Source of the DNA: Alteromonas profundi
GTDB lineage: Bacteria > Pseudomonadota > Gammaproteobacteria > Enterobacterales > Alteromonadaceae
NCBI RefSeq assembly: GCF_010500865.1
Contig: NZ_JAAAWN010000014.1
Location: 52,839-116,838, forward strand
DNA length: 64,000 nt
Direction of reading: 5' to 3'
The notes under the pieces were generated by a model that did no database searches, was not told the origin of the DNA, and was given only the letters and a program-made list of their open reading frames with translations. Positions 26,019 to 34,476 of the stretch are shown here, one piece after another. A program made the translations under genes and the position numbers. Numbering within the stretch: the first letter of the stretch is position 1; every line of letters begins with the position of its first letter.

Positions 26019-28352
26019 CTAACTCTTGGGCAGATTACGTATTAACCAATTGCGTATTTTGTCGTTAAGATCACTTTTTCCAGAGGCTTTGAACACTTTT
26101 CTTAGCTCGGAGGTGTTTAAGGGGAGTGTACAAAGTAAAGGTTGGAGCTCGTTCTTATCTATATCATTAGCAAACAGAAGCTTACAAAAGCTGGCTAAGG
26201 GCATAGTTACCTGCTCCAGTGAGAGGTGACCATGGCAGAAATTCCAAAGTTTAGCTAAGTACACTTTCTGTACACGTTTATCAAGCTCGGTAAGTTTAAA
26301 TACGTTAGAATTATTGTTATTAGCATACAGTGAAGTAAGCAGGTTTGCTTTTTCGTTAAATTCTTTACTAAGCGGATAGATGACTAATGCACTTATGTCG
26401 CCACTAGCCTTATTTACTTTTATCCCAGTATCTATAGTAACAAACCCATTGTTATGCCAGAACCTATTGAGGGCGGGTTTTGCGCCGTAAGAGCTTGTTA
26501 AACAATCGATGTTATGGTGATGCGCAAACTGTTTTATTTCCTCTATAATCTGAGTTCCTATTCCTTGGTTACGAAACCAAGGGTGCACCGCGATACGGTT
26601 AATTCGCCAATACTTCTGCTTCGCAAAACTACCATCGCCTGCAAGTAGGGCAATGCGTTGTGCACTCATATGACCCGCAGGGCGACGGCTACCTTCGGCT
26701 ACTTCATGCGCTAAGGGGGCTAGTTGCTCACCCCCTTCGTTATATATAACTGCTGCGCCCACGATCCGCCCATTCTCTTTGTATACAAACAGTAATAAGG
26801 CCTCACTATCAAGTATACGTAAAAAGTCATCGGGGGTGGTTTGATAGTGGGCAAGAGCGAGTAGCCCCATGGCTTCATTTAATTCACCATAGGGCATAGT
26901 GTCGAGGTCGCATTTAGTTACTCTGCTCAGTTTACTGTATTTTTCATCCACGCTTACTCTATCTACTAGAGAACTTACCAAGTCATTGTTGAAACTATAG
27001 CCTTCAAACAGACAGAGATGATTTAACAAGATTTCTAATTTATCCCCTGTTACCCATCTATACGGAGCTGTTAATGTGCGGTGGAGAGCATTCTTTGCTA
27101 AAAGGCTAGGAAGTAAACGATGAATAAAGCCCTGGCCGCTACCTTCATAGCCTTGAAGTGTGGTGGCAAGAAGCCACTGAGGATGGTGAGAAAGGCACGT
27201 TTTGATTGTGGGCAATGGTAATGACGCAGCTTCATCTACAATGAGCAAATCGCACTGGCCATAAAATAGTTTTGGATTATCGGTAGCAAGCCACGAACAT
27301 ACTCCCCCCGTTTTCGGATCGAAGTAGCTGTTTTTTCCCTTTTGCTTAATCGTAGTAAATGCCCCGCAGCAATGCTTAATAAGTGCATCAACATTCCGGC
27401 GAACGGTACTCGTGATATATACGGTTTTACCTTGCGATACAAAATAAGCTGCAATTACGCCTAATAGAGTCGACTTACCTCTACCTCGTGGAGCGGTTAA
27501 AATGCCCCGCAGGCACTGCATGGCCACGAAGTCGTTAAAAGCAGTACGCTGCTCCTTATTAAGGCCCTGGACACCCACATTTTCGCCCACTTCTTGGACA
27601 CCCATTTTATCCGTAAGGCCCTGGACACCCACACTTTCGCCCACTTCTTGGACACCCACAAGTTCATCCGCATTAAACGCACCCAGAGTTTCCTGGCGCC
27701 TTCCAATTCGAATATTTTTTTGGGTGTCTTTCTCAATGCTTTTTTCAACTGTCTGATTTTTCAGGGGAATATCTGACTCGCCTTCTAGCGATTGCGTGGG
27801 TGCGCCCGCTGTGCTGGGGTGACAATGTGTGGGTGTCCATGACGTGGTTTCAGGGGGGGCTAGGTGCAAACGTGTGGGTGTCCACATAGAGACTTCGTGA
27901 GTTTCTATGAATATATTGGTGAGCCGGGCTATATAGCGACTATAAGTTTGTTGGTATCCGTAAGAGACTTTCGCCATGGATGGGGTGTTTATCCATTGCT
28001 TAAAGGGTGGGGTGCACAAAATTAAACATCCGCCATACCTAAGTGTTCCAGCGAGTGCTAACAAGTCACTGGGCGAAAATCCCCGATGGCAGTAAAGTAC
28101 ACCAATATCGTATTCGTTGCCTAATAGGTGTTTTCTTACGTTCGCTTGAAGAGTGCCTTCTGCACCTACCACTATCGTTGATACTGACTGCTCTCCTTGG
28201 TTAAACTTGCTAGGGGGGGCGAGCAGCTGTGCAACTTTGTTCGCACACGCAGCTTCGTCGTCAGCAATAACTAACAAGCGTCTATGTGTAATGCGTTGTT
28301 TAGCGTTAACGAAAGGTGAGTACAACCAACTGTAAACAGAATTTTGCGCCAT
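26019..28352 (-). CDS. tmcA: tRNA(Met) cytidine acetyltransferase TmcA, with a repeat-rich insert
   Basis: 777 residues from ATG 28352 (an upstream in-frame extension to 28445 would run into the thioesterase promoter and start). TmcA makes N4-acetylcytidine at the wobble base of elongator tRNA-Met. Domains: DUF1726 (about 10-155), an RecA-like helicase (Walker A APRGRGKS at about 283-290; VDEAAS box), a GNAT domain (INRIAVHPWFRNQGIGT, about 575 on) and a tRNA-binding tail. E. coli TmcA has 671 residues; most of the surplus lies at about 155-265, which carries WTPT twice and GVQ pairs four times, coded by a repeated short motif. The catalytic motifs are intact, so the gene is probably functional. 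Confidence 0.9.
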   Translation of the reverse strand: MAQNSVYSWLYSPFVNAKQRITHRRLLVIADDEAACANKVAQLLAPPSKFNQGEQSVSTIVVGAEGTLQANVRKHLLGNEYDIGVLYCHRGFSPSDLLALAGTLRYGGCLILCTPPFKQWINTPSMAKVSYGYQQTYSRYIARLTNIFIETHEVSMWTPTRLHLAPPETTSWTPTHCHPSTAGAPTQSLEGESDIPLKNQTVEKSIEKDTQKNIRIGRRQETLGAFNADELVGVQEVGESVGVQGLTDKMGVQEVGENVGVQGLNKEQRTAFNDFVAMQCLRGILTAPRGRGKSTLLGVIAAYFVSQGKTVYITSTVRRNVDALIKHCCGAFTTIKQKGKNSYFDPKTGGVCSWLATDNPKLFYGQCDLLIVDEAASLPLPTIKTCLSHHPQWLLATTLQGYEGSGQGFIHRLLPSLLAKNALHRTLTAPYRWVTGDKLEILLNHLCLFEGYSFNNDLVSSLVDRVSVDEKYSKLSRVTKCDLDTMPYGELNEAMGLLALAHYQTTPDDFLRILDSEALLLFVYKENGRIVGAAVIYNEGGEQLAPLAHEVAEGSRRPAGHMSAQRIALLAGDGSFAKQKYWRINRIAVHPWFRNQGIGTQIIEEIKQFAHHHNIDCLTSSYGAKPALNRFWHNNGFVTIDTGIKVNKASGDISALVIYPLSKEFNEKANLLTSLYANNNNSNVFKLTELDKRVQKVYLAKLWNFCHGHLSLEQVTMPLASFCKLLFANDIDKNELQPLLCTLPLNTSELRKVFKASGKSDLNDKIRNWLIRNLPKS
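27561..27668 (+). repeat. 27-bp-period minisatellite inside tmcA
   Basis: TGGACACCCA occurs at 27568, 27595, 27622 and 27649, exactly 27 bases apart. Two flanking variants alternate (AAGGCCC-type and ACTTCT-type), giving a 54-base higher-order unit repeated twice with few changes. The period keeps the tmcA frame and encodes GVQEVGE(S/N)VGVQGL blocks. Confidence 0.92.
27794..27884 (-). repeat. Inverted copies of the same motif inside tmcA
   Basis: GTGTGGGTGTCCA, the reverse complement of the array motif, occurs at 27827-27839 and 27872-27884, with a degenerate copy (GTGGGTGCGCC) at 27796-27806. On the coding strand these read WTPT, WTPT and APTQ. Confidence 0.8.
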
Positions 28353-28368
28353 AAGAGTGTTTTTTCGG

Positions 28369-28374
28369 TATAAT
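28369..28374 (+). promoter_or_regulatory. Possible -10 of the thioesterase gene
   Basis: A perfect TATAAT lies 38 bases before the thioesterase ATG in the short divergent gap with tmcA. No good -35 is found at standard spacing. Confidence 0.4.
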
Positions 28375-28411
28375 CTGGCCTTATAGTAACGACTAACGCT
28401 AAGGAATTCGA

Positions 28412-28846
28412 ATGCGCTTTCTCTCTCGCCGGCTAGTAATGCCAAATGATCTTAACTATGCCAATTCTCTTTTTGGCGGCCGAGCGCTGGAATGGATAGA
28501 TGAAGAAGCCGCTATATGGGCGATTTGTCAGTTAGAGACCAATTGTTTGGTAACTAAGCATATTGGTGAAATTAGTTTTGAGTCGCCTGCATTACAGGGT
28601 GATATTGTGGAGTTTGGGCTTGAGACTAAAGCAGTGGGTAGAACCTCTATTACAGTAAGCTGTTTGGTTCGAAATAAAGCCACGAAGAAAACAATCTGTT
28701 TTGCTGACGATATCGTCTTTGTGAAGGTAGATCCTGATTCGCGCCAGCCTTCTGCTCATGGTAAAACATTGGAAGCCTTGATCGCCCAAACCGACGAGGA
28801 AGTTCGTCGATTAAATCTAAACGTAGAAGACTCACCAACGAAATAA
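28412..28846 (+). CDS. Hotdog-fold acyl-CoA thioesterase
   Basis: 144-residue single-domain 4HBT thioesterase of the YciA/acyl-CoA hydrolase group. It shows the LVMPNDLNYANSLFGGRALEWID start typical of these enzymes (with the catalytic-region Asn/Asp and GG) and KHIGEISFESPALQGD. It hydrolyses acyl-CoA; chain preference cannot be told. Cytoplasmic, no signal peptide. Divergent from tmcA, upstream of the TPP riboswitch unit. Confidence 0.87.
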   Translation: MRFLSRRLVMPNDLNYANSLFGGRALEWIDEEAAIWAICQLETNCLVTKHIGEISFESPALQGDIVEFGLETKAVGRTSITVSCLVRNKATKKTICFADDIVFVKVDPDSRQPSAHGKTLEALIAQTDEEVRRLNLNVEDSPTK

Positions 28847-28948
28847 GCTGACGTTGTTCAGCGCTTAAAACTACTGCTTAATCACTTGACGGGCTTTGAC
28901 TAACTGGTAGACTGCCGCCAAGTATATGGTTTAGATGCCATACACGCG

Positions 28949-29040
28949 TACCAAGGGGTGTTCGTTTGTTCGGACTGAGATCCACTCTACTGTGGGAACC
29001 CTTACACCTGATCCGGATAATACCGGCGTAGGGATGGTTA
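28949..29040 (+). promoter_or_regulatory. TPP riboswitch (THI element)
   Basis: All THI-box blocks are present in order: AAGGGGTG, GGACTGAGA, AACCCTTACACCTGATC, GGATAATACCGGCGTAGGGA. It lies 66 bases upstream of the receptor start. A downstream palindrome ACCCGGGT with a T-run (about 29068-29082) is a candidate terminator of the expression platform. Confidence 0.95.
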
Positions 29041-29105
29041 GCAATACAGCCTTATCACCTGCCGTAAACCCGGGTCTTTTTTCTTAAAAAAGAACAAGAG
29101 ATCCC

Positions 29106-31217
29106 ATGCACAAACAGCTTTTTACATTTTCTTTATTGGCTATGTCGATAGCCAGCTTTGCTCAAGACGCTCCGCGACAAAACGTGTCTGAAAATACGGA
29201 CGAAATTGAGCGAATTGTTGTCTCTGGCGATTTTCGCCAAACCACTCTCGATCAATTAAGCGCAAGCGCCACTATTGTCAGCCAAGAGCGTCTGCGTAGT
29301 AGGCAACCCTCGCATATAGATAGTGTGTTAAGTAGTATTCCTAATGTTAACTACGCAGCTGGTGCTTCTAGGGGGCGCTTTGTTCAAATTCGGGGTATTG
29401 GGGAGCGCAGTCAGTTTGCCGAGCCGATTAATCCGTCGGTGAGTTTTATTGTTGATGAATTCGATTTTTCGGGATTAGCTGCCGCCGGCCTTATTTTTGA
29501 TACTAAACAACTTGAAGTATATAGAGGTCCGCAAGCTACTCTTTATGGTACAGGTGCGCTTGCAGGTGCGGTTAAGTTATCGAGCAATGAGGTAGGCAGC
29601 GCGTCCCCTTCGTATGTAGAAGCTCGGGCGGGCAATAAAGACAGCTATCGCGTTGAGGCGGCTACTGGCGGTGAGATTAATAGTGATTGGGGTTACCGTG
29701 TTGCCTTAGTGCATAATGTCAGTGATGGGTTTGTCGAAAACACCCACATAAAAGCCGGTGAGTCTGAACTGATTCATCAAGACGACACCAATAATATTGA
29801 TGAAACAGCCCTGCGCTTAAGCGCAAGTGGGCAAGTAAGCGATGCCACTACATTGGCATTAACCTATCGCTGGTACGATATTGATAACGGCTATGATGCA
29901 TTTTCTTTAGACAATAATAATCAAACGCTATCTGATGAGCCCGGATTCGATGAACACCAAACCCACGCAATTAGTGCACGCTCCACTACCGAGACCGCAG
30001 CGGGGGATCTTATTTTTATTGCAACCCACGCCGCACATAATATTGCCTATGGTTTTGACGAAGACTGGACCTATCCAGATTTTCATCCCAGCACCTATGT
30101 ATCCTTTGACGCCTACTATCGCGATGTAGAGACCCAAACCGGTGAAGTGCGTTTTGTTTCGTCTAAAGAGGCGGCGCTATTTAGTGGTAAAACAGACTGG
30201 ACCCTTGGCGCATTTTATAAACATTCAAAAGAATCGCTTATTCGTCAATATACCTATTTAGGTGAGGATTTTAAGAGCGATTATACGCCTACAACCACAG
30301 CGCTCTATGGGCAAACAGAAACGCGTATTAACGATAATTTAAGCCTAGTTGCCGGATTGAGAATAGAGAATTACGATTTCGACTATGCAGATAATAACGG
30401 CTTAGAACGAGCGTTCGATACAAGGATGTTGGGGGGGAAAGTAGCGCTTCAATATACGCTAGGTGCGCATTTTTACTATGCCAGTATTTCTCGCGGCTTT
30501 AAAGGCGCGGGTTTTAACCCAGATAGTCGGGTTAATGATGAACAGCGTTTCTTTGACGAAGAGTACAATTGGAATTATGAAATAGGTGTGAAAGGCCCCA
30601 TGCTTTTGCCTAACTTAACCGCGCGGGCTGCTCTGTTTTATATGGATAGAACAGACACCCAGGTCAATGATTATGATGTTATCACCCGGGATGATGGTAC
30701 GGCGGGGTTTGTAGACATCATCGCGAACGCTGACTTAGGTACTAATAAAGGCGCTGAGCTTGAGTTATCTTGGCTGGTATCCGATGCTTGGCAGCTAAAC
30801 GCAAGTTTAGGCTATTTGAGTGCGACCTTTGAAGGCTATACGTTAACTGACGGTACCGAGATTGCAGAACAACGACAGGCTCAGGCACCTAAATGGACGG
30901 CGAACCTCTATAGTGAGTACGCATTTACAGACGCCTTATCCTGGCGTGTAGACATCGATTATAAAGATGAATACCGTTTTTCTGATGGCCACGATGTCAC
31001 AGCGCCAACCACTACCTTGGTAAATTCTCAGTTGGTACTCACTTATGATAATTGGCATACCTCGGTATGGGTTCAAAATGCATTCGATAAGGAATATTAC
31101 ACCCGTGGGTTCGGAGGGTTTAGTAACGACCCACGTGACGATTACGCGTTTAGCGAGCCTTATTATCAACTAGGTAACGGCCGCCAATTTGGTGTAACTG
31201 TTAAATATGAATTCTAA
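29106..31217 (+). CDS. TonB-dependent receptor, probably for thiamine
   Basis: 703-residue TonB-dependent receptor. Signal peptide ends near ASFAQ (about residue 20), TonB box IERIVVSG, plug domain with RGIGERSQF and VYRGPQATLYGTGALAGAV, then a barrel ending in phenylalanine (VKYEF). The TPP riboswitch directly upstream and the thiamine-related genes downstream indicate thiamine (or a thiamine precursor/phosphate) as substrate; this is known for riboswitch-linked TonB receptors in Alteromonadales. Its coding end overlaps the open frame of the next gene but not its chosen start. Confidence 0.9.
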   Translation: MHKQLFTFSLLAMSIASFAQDAPRQNVSENTDEIERIVVSGDFRQTTLDQLSASATIVSQERLRSRQPSHIDSVLSSIPNVNYAAGASRGRFVQIRGIGERSQFAEPINPSVSFIVDEFDFSGLAAAGLIFDTKQLEVYRGPQATLYGTGALAGAVKLSSNEVGSASPSYVEARAGNKDSYRVEAATGGEINSDWGYRVALVHNVSDGFVENTHIKAGESELIHQDDTNNIDETALRLSASGQVSDATTLALTYRWYDIDNGYDAFSLDNNNQTLSDEPGFDEHQTHAISARSTTETAAGDLIFIATHAAHNIAYGFDEDWTYPDFHPSTYVSFDAYYRDVETQTGEVRFVSSKEAALFSGKTDWTLGAFYKHSKESLIRQYTYLGEDFKSDYTPTTTALYGQTETRINDNLSLVAGLRIENYDFDYADNNGLERAFDTRMLGGKVALQYTLGAHFYYASISRGFKGAGFNPDSRVNDEQRFFDEEYNWNYEIGVKGPMLLPNLTARAALFYMDRTDTQVNDYDVITRDDGTAGFVDIIANADLGTNKGAELELSWLVSDAWQLNASLGYLSATFEGYTLTDGTEIAEQRQAQAPKWTANLYSEYAFTDALSWRVDIDYKDEYRFSDGHDVTAPTTTLVNSQLVLTYDNWHTSVWVQNAFDKEYYTRGFGGFSNDPRDDYAFSEPYYQLGNGRQFGVTVKYEF

Positions 31218-31230
31218 TAGAGGTAATACA

Positions 31231-31494
31231 ATGCAAGTGATGGTTGAGTTGTCGTTATACCCATTGGTAAATGAGTACATTCCCCCTATTCAAGCGTTTA
31301 TCGATAGGCTTAATACCTACGATGCACTTAGCGTTACCACCTGTTCTACCAGTACACAGGTAACAGGGGAATACAGTGAGGTAATGACAATACTTGGGGA
31401 AGAGATGCAGCGTACCCACGAAGAAGTTGGGCAGGCTATTTTTGTGGCAAAGTTTTTAAATTTTGATGCAATGAATGCTAGAAAGTCGTCATAG
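31231..31494 (+). CDS. YkoF/MTH1187-type thiamine-binding protein
   Basis: 87-residue protein of the thiamine/HMP-binding YkoF-like family (ferredoxin-like fold), seen in MVELSLYPL, the TCSTSTQVTGEY block and the C-terminal AIFVAKFLNF. No signal peptide, so cytoplasmic. ATG 31231 is chosen since MQVMVELSLYPL is the usual start; it lies 13 bases after the receptor stop. Probably binds thiamine or HMP within the salvage operon. The stop overlaps the permease GTG. Confidence 0.8.
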   Translation: MQVMVELSLYPLVNEYIPPIQAFIDRLNTYDALSVTTCSTSTQVTGEYSEVMTILGEEMQRTHEEVGQAIFVAKFLNFDAMNARKSS

Positions 31495-32123
31495 TGAACG
31501 GCTTTTTCTCCGATTTTATTAGTCAAATAGCGGCTACCTCACCGTTAGAGTGGGTAGCCGTGGTACTCGCCATAGCGTATGTGTGGCTTGCGGCTAAACA
31601 AAACAGCTGGTGTTGGTTATGCGCGTTTATTAACACCGCTATCTACACGTGGTTATTCTGGCAAGTCACATTGCCGTTTCAGGCTGCACTTAACCTTTTT
31701 TATATGGTGATGGCGGGCTATGGCTATTATCAATGGTCAAAAGGGAAGGGGGATGCGGATGAGATTAAGCGAGTCACATCTTGGCCGTTGTGGCTACACG
31801 CACTCATAGTCCCAACCATGCTGCTGTCGGCGTGGGGACTTTCGCAGATAGCAAGCTCTCAGTTCAATAGTGAATACTTACTGTTAGACGCCAGCATTAA
31901 CCTGTTAAGTGTGGTTACTACCTTTATGGTGGCGCATAAAATATTACAAAACTGGGTCTATTGGTTCTTTATCAATCTTGCCTCAGCCTATCTTTATCTG
32001 CAGGTTGGATATGCATTGTCTGCATGTTTATTCTTAGGTTACGTTGGTTTTTCTATTTTTGGCTACTATCAGTGGTTCATGCAGTGGAAAGGACAAAATG
32101 AAAACCAAATCTATGCTCAATGA
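31494..32123 (+). CDS. pnuT: PnuT-type thiamine permease (PnuC family)
   Basis: 209-residue membrane protein with seven hydrophobic segments and the PnuC-family features LEWVAVVLAIAYVWLAAKQN and KILQNWVYWFFINLAS. In operons with a TPP riboswitch, PnuC-family members (PnuT) carry thiamine across the inner membrane. Starts with GTG at 31494, overlapping the stop of the preceding gene by one base. The last 26 bases overlap the kinase gene. Confidence 0.88.
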   Translation: MNGFFSDFISQIAATSPLEWVAVVLAIAYVWLAAKQNSWCWLCAFINTAIYTWLFWQVTLPFQAALNLFYMVMAGYGYYQWSKGKGDADEIKRVTSWPLWLHALIVPTMLLSAWGLSQIASSQFNSEYLLLDASINLLSVVTTFMVAHKILQNWVYWFFINLASAYLYLQVGYALSACLFLGYVGFSIFGYYQWFMQWKGQNENQIYAQ

Positions 32124-32913
32124 GTTAACAAAAGCATTTGGGTTAAGTGCTAAAGCCAAACTAACTCAGCAACCCTCGGGCGCGGTTAATCATGTGTATC
32201 GTCTAAACGATGATTGTTATCCTAACCACAGTGAGTATCAGGTGCGCTTACCGGCTGCGGTAAAATGGTTGGGAAATGACGATTTTAGCGGGGTTGATAG
32301 GCAACAACAGTTTAAACTGCAACAAGCAATAGCTAAGTTAGGTGCCGCGCCCGCGCCTATTTGGCTAAATAGCAGTGAAACGCTTTGGGTTGAACAGTGG
32401 GTAGAAGGTAACAGCGGTTGCCTAGCGCCACATGATCTTGCCACGGTGCTCTATGAGATCCATCAATTGCCTGTTGATGCTCCTGCATTAAACCTATGGA
32501 ACCGGTGGCAGCATTATCTTGACATAGCCAACCTAACCGATGAATCCCCCCTTTACCAAAGGGCAGTAAATCTCAAAAGTGATGTGCAAGCGAGCGAGCA
32601 AGACCTTACTAATGTGGTTCTTTGCCATAACGACTTATTGCAAGGACACGTGCTTACAGCCTCTCAACGCCCCCCCTTAATAATCGATTGGGAGTATGCA
32701 GCAAAGGGAAACCGTTACTTTGATATCGCCTCCTGTTGTATGATTAATAAGTTTAGTAGAGATGAGAGTGAAGCCTTGGTAGCAGCTTATGCAACACATA
32801 TAGCCGCTCCGGTAAATGAAGTTTTCGATAATTATTACAGACATGTTGAGCTGGTGTCTGTGACTAACGCACTATGGAATAGTGCCATGAACAAAGACCA
32901 AAATCCGGTTTAG
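32098..32913 (+). CDS. Choline/thiamine-kinase-like phosphotransferase
   Basis: 271-residue APH/choline-kinase-fold enzyme. Catalytic loop HNDLLQGHVL (Brenner-type motif with His where Asn is usual) and metal-binding IDWEYAAKGNRYFDIA are visible. By operon context it most likely phosphorylates thiamine after uptake, like E. coli ThiK. The ATG at 32098 has AAAGGA upstream; the next ATG at 32113 is an alternative. Last gene of the riboswitch operon. Substrate is inferred. Confidence 0.8.
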   Translation: MKTKSMLNELTKAFGLSAKAKLTQQPSGAVNHVYRLNDDCYPNHSEYQVRLPAAVKWLGNDDFSGVDRQQQFKLQQAIAKLGAAPAPIWLNSSETLWVEQWVEGNSGCLAPHDLATVLYEIHQLPVDAPALNLWNRWQHYLDIANLTDESPLYQRAVNLKSDVQASEQDLTNVVLCHNDLLQGHVLTASQRPPLIIDWEYAAKGNRYFDIASCCMINKFSRDESEALVAAYATHIAAPVNEVFDNYYRHVELVSVTNALWNSAMNKDQNPV

Positions 32914-32999
32914 CTCTCTATTCAAATAAAGTTTTCGCTTGAATTTTCATCGCATTGGGCGTTAATTAAGCATGCAGAAGCGTTGGGGTATAAAAAGGC

Positions 33000-33027
33000 T
33001 TTACCTTTTTAATGCCATCCGTATAAT
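33000..33027 (+). promoter_or_regulatory. Promoter of tRNA-Trp
   Basis: TTTACC, 16-base spacer, TATAAT, ending 12 bases before the mature tRNA, with a GC-rich stretch (GCGCGC) just before it. Confidence 0.75.
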
Positions 33028-33039
33028 GCACAGCGCGCT

Positions 33040-33116
33040 AGGGGTGTAGTTCGAATTGGTAGAACAGCGGTCTCCAAAACCGATGGTTGGGGGTTCGAGT
33101 CCCTCCACCCCTGCCA
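33040..33116 (+). tRNA. trpT: tRNA-Trp (anticodon CCA)
   Basis: Cloverleaf with acceptor AGGGGTG / CACCCCT, D-arm AGTTCGAATTGGTAGAAC, anticodon stem-loop GGTCTCCAAAACC, T-arm GGGGGTTCGAGTCCCTC and an encoded GCCA end. Close to E. coli tRNA-Trp. Confidence 0.97.
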
Positions 33117-33251
33117 CTTTCCTCTTTTTCGTAAATCTTTATTTCCCGTATTTCCTGTACTTCACGTATTCGTCGTTTATATTATTTCCCGTTCAATAAC
33201 ATGCAGTCTTGAAGTAAACTAAGAGTAGGTGTTTTAACGGCGTAAGGCATT

Positions 33252-33818
33252 ATGACAGTCAGTTCGTATCAGCAAGCAATTTTACAAGAAATGGGGATCC
33301 CCGTGTGGGTGAGTCAGCAAGCGTATTTAGCTAAAACTGAGCCTAGCCCAGAAGCGTCGTCGTCTTCGCCACAAAACTTGCCGAGTGGTAAGCCTATTTC
33401 ACAACAAGATAAACAGTCTCATTTGGCGCAATTGCGTGCCCAAGTAGGTGCGAAAGACTCAAATATTACCAGCAAATCCGTGAAAGACACGGAGCACCCT
33501 TCCAAGCCCCATAACACGCTATCTACGGCCACAACCTCACCGCATTCTTCGGTTACACAATCACCGCCGCCACCGTTAGGTATTCCACTAAGTGCCCAAC
33601 AGAAAATAGCTGCACAGCAGTGGTTGTCCGATATAACGCTGGCATGCGTTCAGCTAGGTTTATCATCTTCACAAGCCAACGTCATCATAGGTAAAGACGT
33701 TGCTGTACTAGAAAATGCTATCGTGCTACCCGTTGCGCCCAATCAACTTTCAAGCAAACAACAACGTGCGCTATGGCACGCTTTAGTGAAAGCAAGTCAG
33801 CAAGTTATTAAAGCATAA
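33252..33818 (+). CDS. holD: Probable DNA polymerase III psi subunit
   Basis: 188-residue, poorly conserved protein. The N-terminal motif YQQAILQEMGIPVWV resembles the chi-binding N-terminus of HolD, and the C-terminal third (about 115-188) looks like a compact alpha/beta domain. Between lies a Ser/Pro/Gln-rich, probably disordered linker of about 80 residues. The call rests mainly on the adjacent rimI (the gene order holD-rimI is standard in gammaproteobacteria) and the N-terminal motif. Psi links the clamp loader to chi and SSB. The linker makes this longer than E. coli HolD (137 residues). Confidence 0.65.
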   Translation: MTVSSYQQAILQEMGIPVWVSQQAYLAKTEPSPEASSSSPQNLPSGKPISQQDKQSHLAQLRAQVGAKDSNITSKSVKDTEHPSKPHNTLSTATTSPHSSVTQSPPPPLGIPLSAQQKIAAQQWLSDITLACVQLGLSSSQANVIIGKDVAVLENAIVLPVAPNQLSSKQQRALWHALVKASQQVIKA

Positions 33819-34274
33819 ATGATTGAACTTATTACCGTTTCCGAAAACTCTAGCGGGCCTGATGTACGCGCGGCCTATCGCATTCATCAAAAAGCACATG
33901 CGTCACCTTGGTCTTTTTCTACGTTTGAAGATTGCTTTACGCCCCCCTATTACGGCGTACTCGCTTATAGCGATGACGCCGTAGCGGGTTACGCTATTAT
34001 GCTTGAGGTAGTAGATGAAGCCACACTTATGGATATTGCGGTAGGTGAAAATAGGCGAAGCCGCGGCGTAGGACAGGCTCTTGTGGATAACGTTGTACGT
34101 AAATCGGCCGAAAATAATATGGCCGCTATATGGCTTGAAGTGAGACAAAGTAATCAGGCAGCGATTGCGCTTTATAACAAAAATGGTTTTGAGCATATCG
34201 ACACGCGCAAAAACTATTACTCCACACCCACTGGCAAAGAAAACGCGCTCATTATGCGTTTAAAAGGTTTTTAA
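33819..34274 (+). CDS. rimI: Ribosomal protein S18 alanine N-acetyltransferase
   Basis: 151-residue GNAT enzyme. Motif A is RSRGVGQALVDNVV (acetyl-CoA binding), followed by IWLEVRQSNQAAIALYNKNGF and RKNYY, all RimI hallmarks. It acetylates the N-terminal alanine of ribosomal protein S18. The ATG directly abuts the holD stop, so translation is coupled. Confidence 0.93.
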   Translation: MIELITVSENSSGPDVRAAYRIHQKAHASPWSFSTFEDCFTPPYYGVLAYSDDAVAGYAIMLEVVDEATLMDIAVGENRRSRGVGQALVDNVVRKSAENNMAAIWLEVRQSNQAAIALYNKNGFEHIDTRKNYYSTPTGKENALIMRLKGF

Positions 34275-34476
34275 CGGAAAATTTTTTGTTTTCGCTTAAA
34301 GGTGTAACAAAAAGTTGACCAATTGGTCTACAAGGGGCGTATACCCTTACCGTGATAGGGTTTTCATTCTCGGCTAATTCCCTTATATTTGCCGCCTCTG
34401 AATCAGGGCCTGTGTTTCTCATTGGCCCCTTATCAAATGTTCTAAACATCTCAAGCAGAAGCAGGCTTACAAAAAC

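Noticed and set aside
27561..27668. CRISPR-like regular repeats
   Set aside because: Units are contiguous variants without unique spacers, lie in frame within tmcA, and no cas genes are present.
28353..28445. Longer tmcA start at 28445
   Set aside because: It would overlap the divergent thioesterase start and its -10; TmcA homology begins at MAQNS.
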